NCBI GenBank assembly: GCA_021014325.1
Contig: CM037470.1
Location: 3,189,647 to 3,253,646, forward strand
Reading direction: 5' to 3'
Source of the DNA: Plazaster borealis
Taxonomy: Eukaryota; Echinodermata; Asteroidea; Forcipulatida; Labidiasteridae
DNA: 64,000 nucleotides
Position numbers and translations under genes: made by a program
In this document: piece by piece, positions 22,506 to 31,500 of the stretch
Numbering within the stretch: position 1 is the first letter of the stretch
Layout: every line of letters begins with the position of its first letter
Notes under the pieces: model-generated
Databases searched by the model: none
What the model saw: only the letters and a program-made list of their open reading frames with translations
Told to the model about the DNA's origin: nothing

Positions 22506-22881
22506 GCTGCTGCTGCTGTTGTTGTTGCTGCTGTTGTTGCAGCCCTGCTGCGTGTAATTGATGTGCTTGCTGCAACTGCAAAAGCTGAGCCTGTTGCTGC
22601 AACAGCGACTGCACGGTCGCGGGACCGTGGCCAGCACGACTTCCTAGCCCTCCAGCCGCCGCCGGCGTCGGCGCCACATCTGGGCTTGGAAAAGGAGGGT
22701 GTACTGCCCCGAAATCAAATCCCTGGAGTTGAGGAAATTGGCTCAAATTTGAAGAAGCGTTGGCAGTTGGTAAACAGGATGCTGAATTTATGGCTGTTGT
22801 TGATGGTGTTGCAGAGACTGTCCCAAAATTTGGAGAATTTACGGGGGTCGCAACTTTTACTGCTGGCTGTTTTTCGGCCAT
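13960..22881 (-). CDS. TBRG1: TBRG1-like nuclear protein with polyQ, HARE-HTH and FYRN/FYRC domains, 12 exons
   Basis: Exons on the minus strand: 22881-22224, 21679-21399, 21261-21110, 20201-20141, 19603-19421, 18564-18415, 18290-18002, 17191-17096, 16711-16509, 15768-15671, 15313-15066 and 14453-13960. All phases agree (2913 nt, 970 residues). The conserved C-terminal half identifies TBRG1 (NIAM), a nuclear growth-regulatory protein: YRRLRKLIKLMIFENAALNDE, then FYRN (LSSLTVHSLGQIVTDRP, about 635-680) and FYRC (CLYTCKVLDAG, FEIVAEDE, DFFGLTHPTIQNLIQ, about 675-770). The N-terminal half is extra compared with vertebrate TBRG1 (about 411 residues): a polyQ tract (115-193), an alanine run and a HARE-HTH winged helix (about 377-445). 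The tail adds a polyproline stretch and QTRSKP repeats. The identity of the FYR half is strong. That both halves form one protein rests on continuous phases; transcripts would settle it. Confidence 0.9.
14671..14835. repeat. MITE with AAAGCCCGGTTCATA ends
   Basis: AAAGCCCGGTTCATACTTAC at the left and TATGAGCCGGGCTTT at the right are inverted repeats; 'ttcacag' motifs recur inside. It lies in the last intron of the TBRG1-like gene. Confidence 0.65.
15066..15768 (-). CDS. TBRG1: TBRG1-like exons 10-11: FYRC domain
   Basis: Exons 15768-15671 and 15313-15066. The first encodes FEIVAEDEAEHPFVGLSPTE; the second encodes GTDFFGLTHPTIQNLIQSSP and GARKCTKYKWMKF, the C-terminal part of FYRC. After this the sequence turns lysine- and asparagine-rich. 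The reading frame of exon 11 is set by this homology and by phase 2 entry. Confidence 0.9.
16085..16285. repeat. Inverted-repeat MITE, GGGCCCAATTTCATA family, copy 3
   Basis: It has the 'aatttcataagcatgtaagcac' left end and 'aagcagcctatgaaa' right end with 'ggttaccagccaaaatacc' inside. It is followed head to tail by a second copy. Intron 9 of the TBRG1-like gene. Confidence 0.6.
16295..16488. repeat. Inverted-repeat MITE, GGGCCCAATTTCATA family, copy 4 (inverted)
   Basis: GGCCCAATTTTCATAAAGCT at the left and CTTTATGACATTGGGCCC at the right. The interior modules run in the opposite order to the neighbouring copy. It ends about 20 bp from the donor of the FYRN exon. Confidence 0.7.
16509..16711 (-). 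CDS. TBRG1: TBRG1-like exon 9: FYRN domain
   Basis: It encodes KPIFPIKLSSLTVHSLGQIV, TDRPDYHDEHCIYPTGF and CSSRMYTSAKDPCNKCLYTC. This is an FYRN module passing into FYRC, closely matching vertebrate TBRG1. Donor AGG|GTGAGT, phase 0. Confidence 0.93.
16865..17025 (-). repeat. tRNA-derived SINE fragment
   Basis: On the minus strand: A-box TGGCCGAGCTG, B-box-like GGTTTCGAATCC (about 16960), then 'cttgagcaagacac' and 'cccaggggtaaatgggtacc'. It lies in intron 8 of the TBRG1-like gene and belongs to the same broad family as 5222-5605. Confidence 0.6.
17096..17191 (-). CDS. TBRG1: TBRG1-like exon 8
   Basis: It encodes DKARKEAGRVKTKRSSGVST and KRLVQQIPLDFTG, matching the ARKLVQPIALDPSG segment just before FYRN in vertebrates. 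The acceptor TTACTTTCAG and donor ACAG|GTAGAT are used. Confidence 0.88.
18002..18564 (-). CDS. TBRG1: TBRG1-like exons 6-7: basic helix and coiled coil
   Basis: Exons 18564-18415 and 18290-18002. They encode KGKYRRLRKLIKLMIF|ENAALNDEVCRSERK and ERFFLLQRLLHY, matching the conserved N terminus of vertebrate TBRG1. A lysine/arginine-rich segment (AKRKRKKAKRADK) that looks like a nuclear localisation signal follows. The last exon donor is AAAG|GTATCG; reading through would stop after 'GIDKIHIV'. Confidence 0.88.
18640..19400. repeat. G-rich minisatellite, GGGGGTTT-type, about 760 bp
   Basis: The plus strand is almost continuous runs of three to six G separated by TT, TTT or short variants such as 'ggggttttgggggttggggg'. 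It lies in intron 5 of the TBRG1-like gene, so the G-rich strand is the template strand and the pre-mRNA is C-rich. Open frames across it are artefacts of repeat composition. Confidence 0.9.
19421..20201 (-). CDS. TBRG1: TBRG1-like exons 4-5: HARE-HTH winged-helix domain
   Basis: Exons 20201-20141 and 19603-19421 (phase 0 join) encode MTWLDAAQ + VVLQEAGQPLHIKEIKQRIL, then ERGLVQSSARSSLEAVLYRD and RRFKRVDGEIGMFRIL. The pattern (amphipathic helix, 'G.PL...EI...I.E.GL', 'L.A.L..D', 'F.R....G.F.L') is that of HARE-HTH domains of ASXL proteins and RNA polymerase delta subunits, proposed to bind DNA. The intron between them holds a 104-106-bp tandem repeat. Confidence 0.8.
19712..20058. repeat. Tandem repeat, 104-106 bp period, about 3.3 copies
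   Basis: Unit starts 'tccaacacc' fall at 19712, 19818, 19922 and 20026. Units share 'aaactgttggactctg' and 'gtggtatgcctgat'. It lies in the intron splitting the HARE-HTH domain. Confidence 0.9.
20797..21043. mobile_element. Inverted-repeat element with telomere-like loop
   Basis: The arms (about 20797-20866 and 20972-21043) are inverted: CCTGGATGCATATTT / CCAGGACGCGTATTT, then TTTTACACCGCA and GAGGGGTTTTGTACTGTAA in both. The loop, about 20896-20955, consists of TTAGGG, TTTAGG and variant hexamers (roughly nine). It lies in intron 3 of the TBRG1-like gene. Confidence 0.8.
20896..20955. repeat. Interstitial telomeric-type (TTAGGG)n repeat
   Basis: The plus strand reads ggttag, gtttag, ggtagg and three perfect gttagg units in a row before decaying into ttaaggttag. 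It is inside the loop of the element at 20797-21043. Confidence 0.85.
21066..21104. repeat. Fragment of the GGGAGACTTT/GGTGGCAGCAGACTT MITE beside a splice donor
   Basis: 'gtctgctgccacctag' followed by 'aaagtctccct' is the right end of the family with fuller copies at 24625, 40228, 42083, 45750 and 54126. It ends about six to ten bases from the exon 3 donor of the TBRG1-like gene (21110). Confidence 0.65.
21110..21261 (-). CDS. TBRG1: TBRG1-like exon 3
   Basis: It encodes LNSTTFPNAFPAIPQSLL...NATATGSQG, with donor GG|GTCAGT at 21110. An inverted-repeat element fragment starts within about ten bases of this donor. No known domain. Confidence 0.82.
21399..21679 (-). CDS. TBRG1: TBRG1-like exon 2: alanine-rich low-complexity
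   Basis: It encodes NLLPMPSSHQLTLASQLARL... with a seven-alanine run and SLGLPFSLSHHHG. The acceptor TTTTATTAG and donor CAG|GTACGC give phase 1 to 0. It has no recognised domain. Confidence 0.82.
22224..22881 (-). CDS. TBRG1: TBRG1-like exon 1: start codon and polyglutamine tract
   Basis: ATG at 22881 (context CAAAATGG) opens MAEKQPAVKV. Residues 115-193 (22539-22303) are glutamine with one leucine, encoded by a mixture of CAA and CAG. A Pro/Ser-rich segment follows, and the exon ends in phase 1 at CCAG|GTAAGC. The mirror frame on the plus strand is a polyleucine artefact. Confidence 0.88.
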
Positions 22882-23505
22882 TTTGCTTCATGTGCAGAGC
22901 TAGCTGCAAATGCAGCAGCAAATTGCAAACTCTATGGGGTAAGAGTTGAGGGGCGGAGCCAGGCTTGAAGAAGAGGAAAATATTTAAACCAGTTTGCAAA
23001 ATTTCACACCCATAATTGGTCCTGACATTGTAATATCTTTAGTTTTAACTTAAATACTTCTCAAATTAAAACCTTTGATCGTATCAAAAAATCTGTAAAA
23101 GCTTATGCCCCCCCCCAAAAAAAAATATATATTGCAAGCGATCCTTTATGATTTTTAATTCCGACTGAACTTTTAAAATATACAAAAGAGGGCGCTAGAC
23201 ACATTTTCCTGAGCGGACGGCTAATTTTTTGTACGCTACCTTTTCAAGCCTGTAAAAACGAACTCAATGAAGTATTGATAAACCTTTATTCATTCAACAA
23301 ACAATTGGCGGATGAAATAGATATGACAAACTAAAACAATACAATAAGTTATGTGGTGCACCAAGGTGGGATTTCTGCTTCCGGGTTTCTTATATTATTA
23401 ATTTAATTTCAACCACGAGTGAAAAAAAAGAACAAAAATCAGTCCAGAAATAGGGGCCTATAATTATCATATGAGGCCCACTAGATTATAAAATTAGTGT
23501 CAAGT

Positions 23506-23660
23506 GGCAGTAGATTCTGTCCCTCCTCTGGAGATTCTGCCCCACGGCGAATTGTGTAGAAATAATAATTTCGTTTCGTTTGATATAGCGCCCTCTTTTG
23601 ACGCAATTTCCTTCAGCCCATGTTACCGTCCCGGGGGAACACGAACGGTCACGGGGACAA
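23506..23660. repeat. MITE, 'CTGTCCC...GGAGATTCTG' family, copy 1
   Basis: It has 'ctggagattctgccccac' at the left, 'gcgccctctttt' inside and a 'cgggggaac' to 'ggggacaaaat' right end. Related copies are at 46612-46762 and 49290-49443. Confidence 0.5.
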
Positions 23661-24624
23661 AATCCCACCGGCAAATAATGACAACAAACTCCACCAAAAA
23701 GTTGAGTTAAATTCGCAGGGAAGAAGGGGTTAGTCCTATGCCCCGCCTATGTTTTGCACCACTGGACACACCTTAAAAATTGTATTGATGATTTAATGAC
23801 AGAGATGTATAATAATAATTATTTGTTTAATGAAAACAATAAGTAGATCAGAAGCAAACCCAGCTCGCTCGGAAGCCGAGAGGAAACTTGAAGAGATGAG
23901 AGGAGACTTATAAGTCTTGCTATGTACCATAAGTCTTGCTATGTACCATACATTACTAGTTCCAACATTGAGCTATTTTTACATACAAACATAGCTTAAT
24001 TAACAAAAACATAGGTAACCAGCCAAAATGCCAGTTGATGATAGTGCTTGTTTGATTAGCTTAACACACATGATGAGGCCGATAAGCTCAGGATAGGCCT
24101 ATACGTGATGTCGTAGGGAAAGTATACCTTTGGTTTTTGGATCTGGAACCGTTCGATTGTTTCATTCGAAAATTTCATTTCAAAAGGTGGTCGCGTTTTT
24201 GAGATGGGCCTATCGCCAAAAATCTGGAGCGGTTATGTCCATGCAGGAAGGATACACAATCTGAACTCAGATTCAATTTTTGGGGAATACAAAAACAGAT
24301 AATCTTTTTCCATAACCACATTACTTCGAAGTGAAATGATTCTCAAAGCGCTTTAGACTATATCGAGTGACAACCAACCCTTCCGTGCACAGCCAATGCA
24401 AGTGAACAACATTTAAAAAAATAATCTGTGAAAGTCCAGTAGAAGTTATAGTGAACAATACAAAACTAAAAGAAAATCACATTCAGTCAAAGAGTTTTGA
24501 CAAAAATACCATTTACATAAAACGAGTAGTGGTGATTTGCGCTTGTTATAACGCTTTCAATTCCAGGAAAAAATGTTTGGAAATTATTGTAATCGCTAGC
24601 CTGCGCTGCAAAAACGGGGTTGTT

Positions 24625-24773
24625 CAATGGGAGACTTTGGGACGTAGGTGGCAGCAGACTTACTAGGTAAATTTTCATTGTTTACGTAGATCTGAGCATA
24701 CGCACATTTCCGAGAACAATGGATTTACCTGGTAAGTCTGCTGCCACCTAGCGTCCCAAATGTCTCCCATTGA
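24625..24773. repeat. MITE, GGTGGCAGCAGACTT family, copy 1
   Basis: Left CAATGGGAGACTTTGGGACG...GGTGGCAGCAGACTTAC and right GTAAGTCTGCTGCCACC...TGTCTCCCATTG are long inverted repeats. A strong splice-donor string CTG|GTAAGT lies at 24732. Confidence 0.85.
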
Positions 24774-24950
24774 CACCATGGGTGTTGTCACATATAGATA
24801 CCAAAAAAGAATCAAAATTTACACCATAATGGTGTTAAATAACACTTATTTCTCAATTACATTTGTGTTATTTTAATACCCTATGATTGTTCGGTTTCTA
24901 TATGTGACAACACCCATTGTGTAAATTTTAACACCCCAGTTTTTGCAGTA
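24773..24950. repeat. Palindromic MITE, GGGGTGTTAAAATTGACACC family, copy 1 (left end truncated)
   Basis: 'accatgggtgttgtcacat' at the left and 'atgtgacaacacccattgtg' at the right form inverted arms; the outer right end reads 'aacaccccagtttttgcagt'. Full copies are at 34363 and 37266. It directly abuts the preceding MITE. Confidence 0.75.
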
Positions 24951-25433
24951 GGCCTATGCTTCCAGCGAATGTTCCTTTTCTCAAACACCTTTTTTAGAAA
25001 GAACTTAACAATAAATCAAATACCTTATAGGCCTACACCTCGGACAACTTATAAAAAATGTTATATACATGAAAAGGAGTTTTAGAAAGAAAGATTTATC
25101 AAAACTGTACTGATGATTAGCCGTTTTCACATGAAGCGCGCCTTCTATACGCAAGGAATGGATAGTATTACAAACCGTTACTAAAACTGTAAAAGGCCCT
25201 CAAAAGCAACTGTACCTTTTTGCTACAATAATATACTAAAAATGAAAGCGACGAGTTGAAGTATTAATACACAATCAATACATTTGTTTTAATAAAGAAA
25301 GTCTTTTTAAAAAATACAGAAGGGTGTTAAAGAAAGGGTTAAAGCACTTTCAGCTTTTCTTCCAGCTACCCTGATGCGACACTTCTAACGGGTACTTATA
25401 AAAACGGCACTTTCCCCCATCACTTTGTTTTCC

Positions 25434-25597
25434 TTATCGCTTTTTGCTTGGTATGACATTATCCTGGTACTTCCCGCTAACGTTTCCAGGGGGATCGTAG
25501 TTGAACACAGCGAAGACTTCATTTTGGTTACGAGGATTAACGGCCACGCCGATGCCGAGACGTCTGCTGCCTTTCCATACAACTTGAGTAAAATGAC
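25434..25597 (-). CDS. GLIPR2: CAP gene exon 4 (C terminus)
   Basis: It encodes HFTQVVWKGSRRLGIGVAV, then FAVFNYDPPGNVSGKYQDNV and a TAA stop at 25434. The CAP signature HFTQVVW and the YDPPGN motif are intact. Confidence 0.94.
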
Positions 25598-28500
25598 CTG
25601 CGTATCAAACGATAAACAAACTATTAACTAACTCATATAAACTGGATAAACTAACTAATATAAACCAAGTAATATAAAAAGGGTTTCGTAAACCATTCCA
25701 ACTCATACAAACCCAATAAACTAACTTATAAACCAAGTTTTAAAAAAGAAGATATAACCATTAACCAACTCATATAAACCAAGTATACTACTCAACAACA
25801 GTTTTGCATATTATTTTTCTTGTTCCCCAATGATCAGTTTGCTGGATGGACAATTCTCACGCCCTAAAAAGAGCAGCAAAGATGCATACATTCTAGACTA
25901 GTGACCATTAACATTAACATAATTGATTCAATGGTGATAAAACGAATTGCGTATAAACCAAGTAATGCGAACACAGCTAAAGAAACTAATTATCCAAGTT
26001 AAGAACATCGCAAGCATGAATATTATTTACAGACCATTACCATTGTAATAGATGGATTGCAAATGACGTCATTGACCGCAATCTTCGATGAACAATAATG
26101 GAAACTTGCACGCGTGTACGCGTGTACGCGCTGCGCACAACTCTCAGCCAATAGCCTTTCACGTGTGCACGTTTCATCAAAGATGGCGGCCAATGCAAGG
26201 GGTCAGTTATTTTGAGCAAGGTGGCGCTGAAAGAATACCTAAAGTGATTAACCAGTTAACCGACAGCTTTCTTGAAAAAACGTCTTGGAAAGTCTTTTGA
26301 AAATGAAAATATCTTGAAAACCATCTGACCTGTTCCTGAGGAGAAGCCTCCGCTGCTAAAGTTATATCTGTTGATTTCGTCGTAGAAAGACTTGACTGCT
26401 TTGTCTCCTAAATCAATCAAATCAAAAGAAAAAATTACCTCATTAGAAATAAATTTAAAACATTTATACGATTTAGTTGGGTGACAAGATAACTTTATAT
26501 TTCCCTGAGCATCGCCATTTTGAGGGTTTAACATCGATTTGCTAAATCAAAATTAAGAAAGAATTAAAAATACATTGTGTAAAAACAGGTCATGGTTGTT
26601 TTGTATCTATTGAAATCTACAAGAAAGGAATGAACTCTTCCCTAAACCAATGTTGTTTAATATTATACATAAAAAACAAAAATTATTAATTTTACAAGTA
26701 ACTGTGTTCTCATCATAGCATGCACTGCGTGCTCTCTCAGCAATGCGTAAAGTGCCAGACGTCTGTTCGACATTCCAACGCGTCCAAATTGATGCATTTT
26801 TCATCCCCAGCGGAAGTGAATTCGTCCGCACCGTGGCAGGGGTCACGCCCCTCTAACGAGCACCACATCCACTCTCATAAGAATTTCAATGAAGCTCCTT
26901 GGGGACGACTATACAATGCACTGTGTGACTAAATTCTGCATCTGTTTTTGTTGTAAAAACTTTTGTGCTGCAGGCTTGGGAATATCATTATTCTAATATC
27001 CAATATTTTGTTGTGCCAATCATCTGGAATGTCATGTGTTCATAAAACCTGTAAGCAGAAGTTTTCTTCTTACAGAGCAGCCCCTGAGCGCATTGCTAGT
27101 TCATAACTATACTGCTTTCCGTAAGAAAAAACAAAAGGCTCCCTAACTTGCCAGCCTAATGTAACCGGGCCCAATTGTAACCAGAAAATTTGGGATGGGT
27201 AAGATGGCTGGATGTATAGATGGTAGATGGGTGTGGATAGGTGGTAAATGGGTGTGATTGGTTGGGGATGGGTGGAACTATTATAAATAGGTGAATTGAT
27301 TTGGATGGGTGCCGATGGGTGCCAACGGGTTTGGGTGGTTGGGATGGGTGGATAGGTGGAATTATTTGGAATGGGTGTCGATGGGTGCCAATGGGTTTCG
27401 ATGGTTGGGGTTGGGTGGATAGGTGGAATTATTTGGAATGGGTTCCGATGGGTGCCAATGGGTTTGATTGGTTGGGGATGGGTGGTGGATAGGTGAAATT
27501 ATTTGGATTGGGTGCCGATGGGTGCATCGGGGGTGCCGATGGGTGCACGGGTTTGAATGGTTGGGGATGGGTGGTGGATAGGTGGAATCATTTGGATTGG
27601 GTGCCGATGGGTGCCAACGGATGTGAATGGTTGAATATAGATGAATGGAGATCGGTGGGGTGTGTGGCAATGGGTGTGAATGCTTTGTGATGGGTAACAA
27701 TGGGTGGAATCGTAAACCGACCTGTCATTTCCTCCAGTCCTCTAGAGTCGCTTCCCCAGTAGATATTCTCCCCGTACTTGTGTTCCGATCTGTGCTGCAG
27801 CTGCGCGTTCTTGGCGAGCTTATTGGCCCACTCCTGGGCGTACTTGCTGACGTTGCCGTTCATCTTGATGCTGGGGGCGCCGTGCATGGACCTGTACTTG
27901 TTGTGGGCCTTGAGGGCGTCCCGTTTGAACTTTGACTTGTAACCTGGGAGGTCAGGAAAAAATGGATTGAATTCATGGGAAGCATTTTTACCATCACCTT
28001 GTCTTGTTCCCTGATGTACAGTTGATATCTTGAATACACAGACTATTAGTTGTTTTACCCTTACACCGATGTGTGTAAAGCACTGTGTATTCAGTACTTT
28101 CCCGAGTCCTATGAAAAAAATACACAGGCATTTCTCGGGAGGGATTCGAACCCACGACCATTGCCATTCCAGAGCAGATGCCTTACCAACTAGACCACCG
28201 AAATTGCAAGAGGCAGTTCGAATCCTATTTTAGCAGCGGGTACCGCAACAATTTAATAAAATAGCTCATAGACTATTTTTCCCTTACAGCCTCGGTTGTC
28301 GGACATTATGTCGGATTTTGTTACACGTATTATGACCGAGTACAAATTCCTATTACAAAATATTTTCGACAGATACATATTAAAGTGGGCCAAATTATTT
28401 TTCCCCTGACAGTTCCGTTAAAATAATAACTGGGAAATAATACGTCGATCAATGCAATAAGAGCTGATTTGATTTGATTTGAATTGAGTACCACTCAATA

Positions 28501-31500
28501 TAAAAGTTAGAGTTAACATTATAACAAAATTAAACTAACATAATCAAAGTTAAATCTAACAAACTATAAACTCCTTTTTAATCAGATGAATTTAAATTTT
28601 ACAAAGAGTTGTCACTCACTGCACTCTTTAAAGGCACTGGATACGTTTGGTAATTACTCAAAATATATATTAGCATAAAAAAACTGACTTGGTAACGAGC
28701 AACAGAGAGCTGTTGATAGTATAAAATATTGTGAGAAACGACTTCCTCTGAAGTAACGTAGTTTTTGAGAAAGAGGTAATTTCTCACTAAAATAATAAAA
28801 GACTTCTTGCAAGAAGCCTTTTATTCCTATCTGAAAGCAAGCAAATTTGTACAACAAGGGTGTTTTTTCTGTCATTTTCTTGCAACTTCGATGACCGATT
28901 GAGCCCAAATTTTCACAGGCTTGTTATTTTATGCATATGTTGGGATACACAAAGTGAGAACACTGGTCTTTGACAATTACCAAACGTGTTCAGTGCCTTT
29001 AAAGTGTTGAGTTTAACAATTAGTTTTTAGAGTGGACAGATTAGTTGGACATAATTCTTGTCTGAAATCATTGGGGTTTAATATAATGGCCCCAAATGGT
29101 TGTCGGACATTTCTGTCGAATATCTTTGTCGAACATACACGGTCTGGAGAACACCTATGGACGTGTATCCTCGAAATACTCATCATTGTCCGATCGACAG
29201 CGTGAGTAGTTCATGTTGATGGGACTTTATTATATGTTTTGTTGTATGTTTATGATGCTTAAGGTTGGAGTTGTGTGTACTCTTCAAATGACAAATGGTT
29301 TACTTTTACCTAGAAAGAATTGTAAATGTTTGAGTCCAATATTGTCGAGATAATTAGAACAACGTCCACATTGATCTGATAAATCCCCCCTTTAGTCTGG
29401 CGGGCTGAAATTCCTGTACCGTTACTCATCACTGCCGATGATGTCTAGATTACCGACTCACTTTCTCCCCCAGCAGACAGTTGGAATGTGTCGTGACATT
29501 CAACCCTGTCTGGCCCGCCTGAAACATTGGGAACTGGTTTTGTAATCGTTACGTGGTATAATAATGTCTTTCTCTGAAATTGATGATAGGGTTTCGTCTG
29601 TGGGATCGTTTTGATGTGAAGTGAAAGTTGGAGCCGTTTGGCATTGGGGAACGTGGGTGCACCATACTAAATAGAAGAGAAACTCATGCGTGGAGCCTCA
29701 ATGTAAACCCACAACTCTTTTTTTTCTGTAACTCGAAGATTTGAAGGTCATGGCTTTTATGGATTATGGTAAAATTGTCCAATATTGTGCCCCGTTATTG
29801 GCTTTCAACCTGGAACATTTGGGGGTACACTATAGACCTAAAAATTGCCCTGTTTTGCTAATAGATGTAAAGTCGTTTAGGTGTGTTTTTATTTTGGGTG
29901 AGTCTAGATCAAAGCTTAACGGCTAACCTACACAAAATTGAAAAGAGAGAGACTTTAAAATATTTGTTTGGGTATTTATGAATATTTAGCGTTTAGCCTC
30001 GATTGCTATGGGGAGCTTACTTACTTAGTGTGGTGCACCAATTTTTATACGGGTTGGTTTTGGGGTGGCTATTTCCACTTTCATCAGGCCTATATTATAA
30101 CCTTCACAACCAAAATAACTTTTTGGTTTTGTAGCAAAGAACGGGGGAAAATACAAAATATGTTTAAAAGGGTTGTGGCTAAAACTAAGTAAGGCCGTAT
30201 CCGAATTGGCGGCTACAGTTATGGCTACGACTGTTGCTAAGGGTGTGCTATAAGGATGGCCTATACTTCAACGCACGAGTAACGCGGAAGTCTAGCCGTA
30301 GCCGTAGCCGTTAGCTGTAGCCGCCAATTCGGACACGGCCGTGACGTAATATTACACCCTTTCACGATGCCCATTTACGGATTCCTAATTTCTTTGTCGA
30401 AAAACTAATATTTTTGTATGATATTTTAGAATTGGGAATTTCGGGCGTGGTAAGAGGAGCCCACCCGAACCGCGGTTTCAACTGGCATAAACCATGGTGG
30501 CATATAGACCATGGAGGAAGCTCCTTCCTCCATGCAATCTTGCAATAAGTAATCTTGTATAGTGTGGAAACGTACTTTAAAACGTCTTCAATCAAAGCTA
30601 CAATAGTTACCCCCAAAAGTACCCCATGTTAAATAATTGCATGTATGTCTTCGCTATGAAATAATGTGGCTGACAGACTAATCAGAACTCGCCTTTGTAT
30701 GACAGTTCCATGACTTGGACATCCCGTCATGTTTATTACACGATCATTAGTGGAAGCTGCATGGTCGAGGTATGTGCCATTTGACATACTAGGAATTCCA
30801 GAATCGGGGAGATTTTTTTCCCCAGTATAATTAGATGAGTTATCGGAAGGGAATCCATGTTATCGTGACGTCAGACCACCATACCAGACTACGCCGGTCG
30901 AGGGGCAGTATTGCAACTGTGTCCGTGGGGATTTTGAGCCATCAGCCCCCACCACCACCATGCATGGAGAGGTGGCGGGAGGATGGTATCTCGGTTGGGT
31001 GATGTTTAGACAATGCACATTCCCACAGGGTTAACTAAGAAACTACTGGATACCTTCAGAATGAAACATTAATTAACAGAGAATAATTTTAAGTTTTTCC
31101 CCAGGGATGATCGATCGTGTGTGTCTGACTGTAGACCAATACAAAGTGTTAGCAAGAGGAGTGTCTGTGTGTCTTTTTGACACCCTGTTTTATCTGCTAT
31201 TTACATGTAAATGTATAATGCAATAGTGAACAATTTGGACACCCAGTTTGGGGATAAAAACTGATATCTTTTTCCATAACCACATTACTTCGAAGTGAAA
31301 TGATTCTCAAAATGCTTTAGATTATCGAAAGCTACTGTACTTCTAACCAAGAAGGTTTTTATTGCCATTAATTTTAAGAGTAATTACCAAACGTATATAC
31401 CTTCCCCTTAAGAGGGTTTGTTTTGCATTTTTTTCTAAACGATTTTTGTTATCTAGGTGTGTTGCTTACATATCCAGGTATTTTCTGTGTTAACTTAAGC

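Larger units (their letters stand above)
22882..25433. other. Intergenic region between TBRG1-like 5' end and CAP-gene 3' end
   Basis: It holds the presumed TBRG1-like promoter and 5' UTR (no clear core motif), an element of the 'ggagattctg' family (23506-23660), a partial 'cgaagtgaaatgattctc' element (24106-24365), two adjacent MITEs (24625-24950) and AT-rich sequence. No supported exon. Confidence 0.5.
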
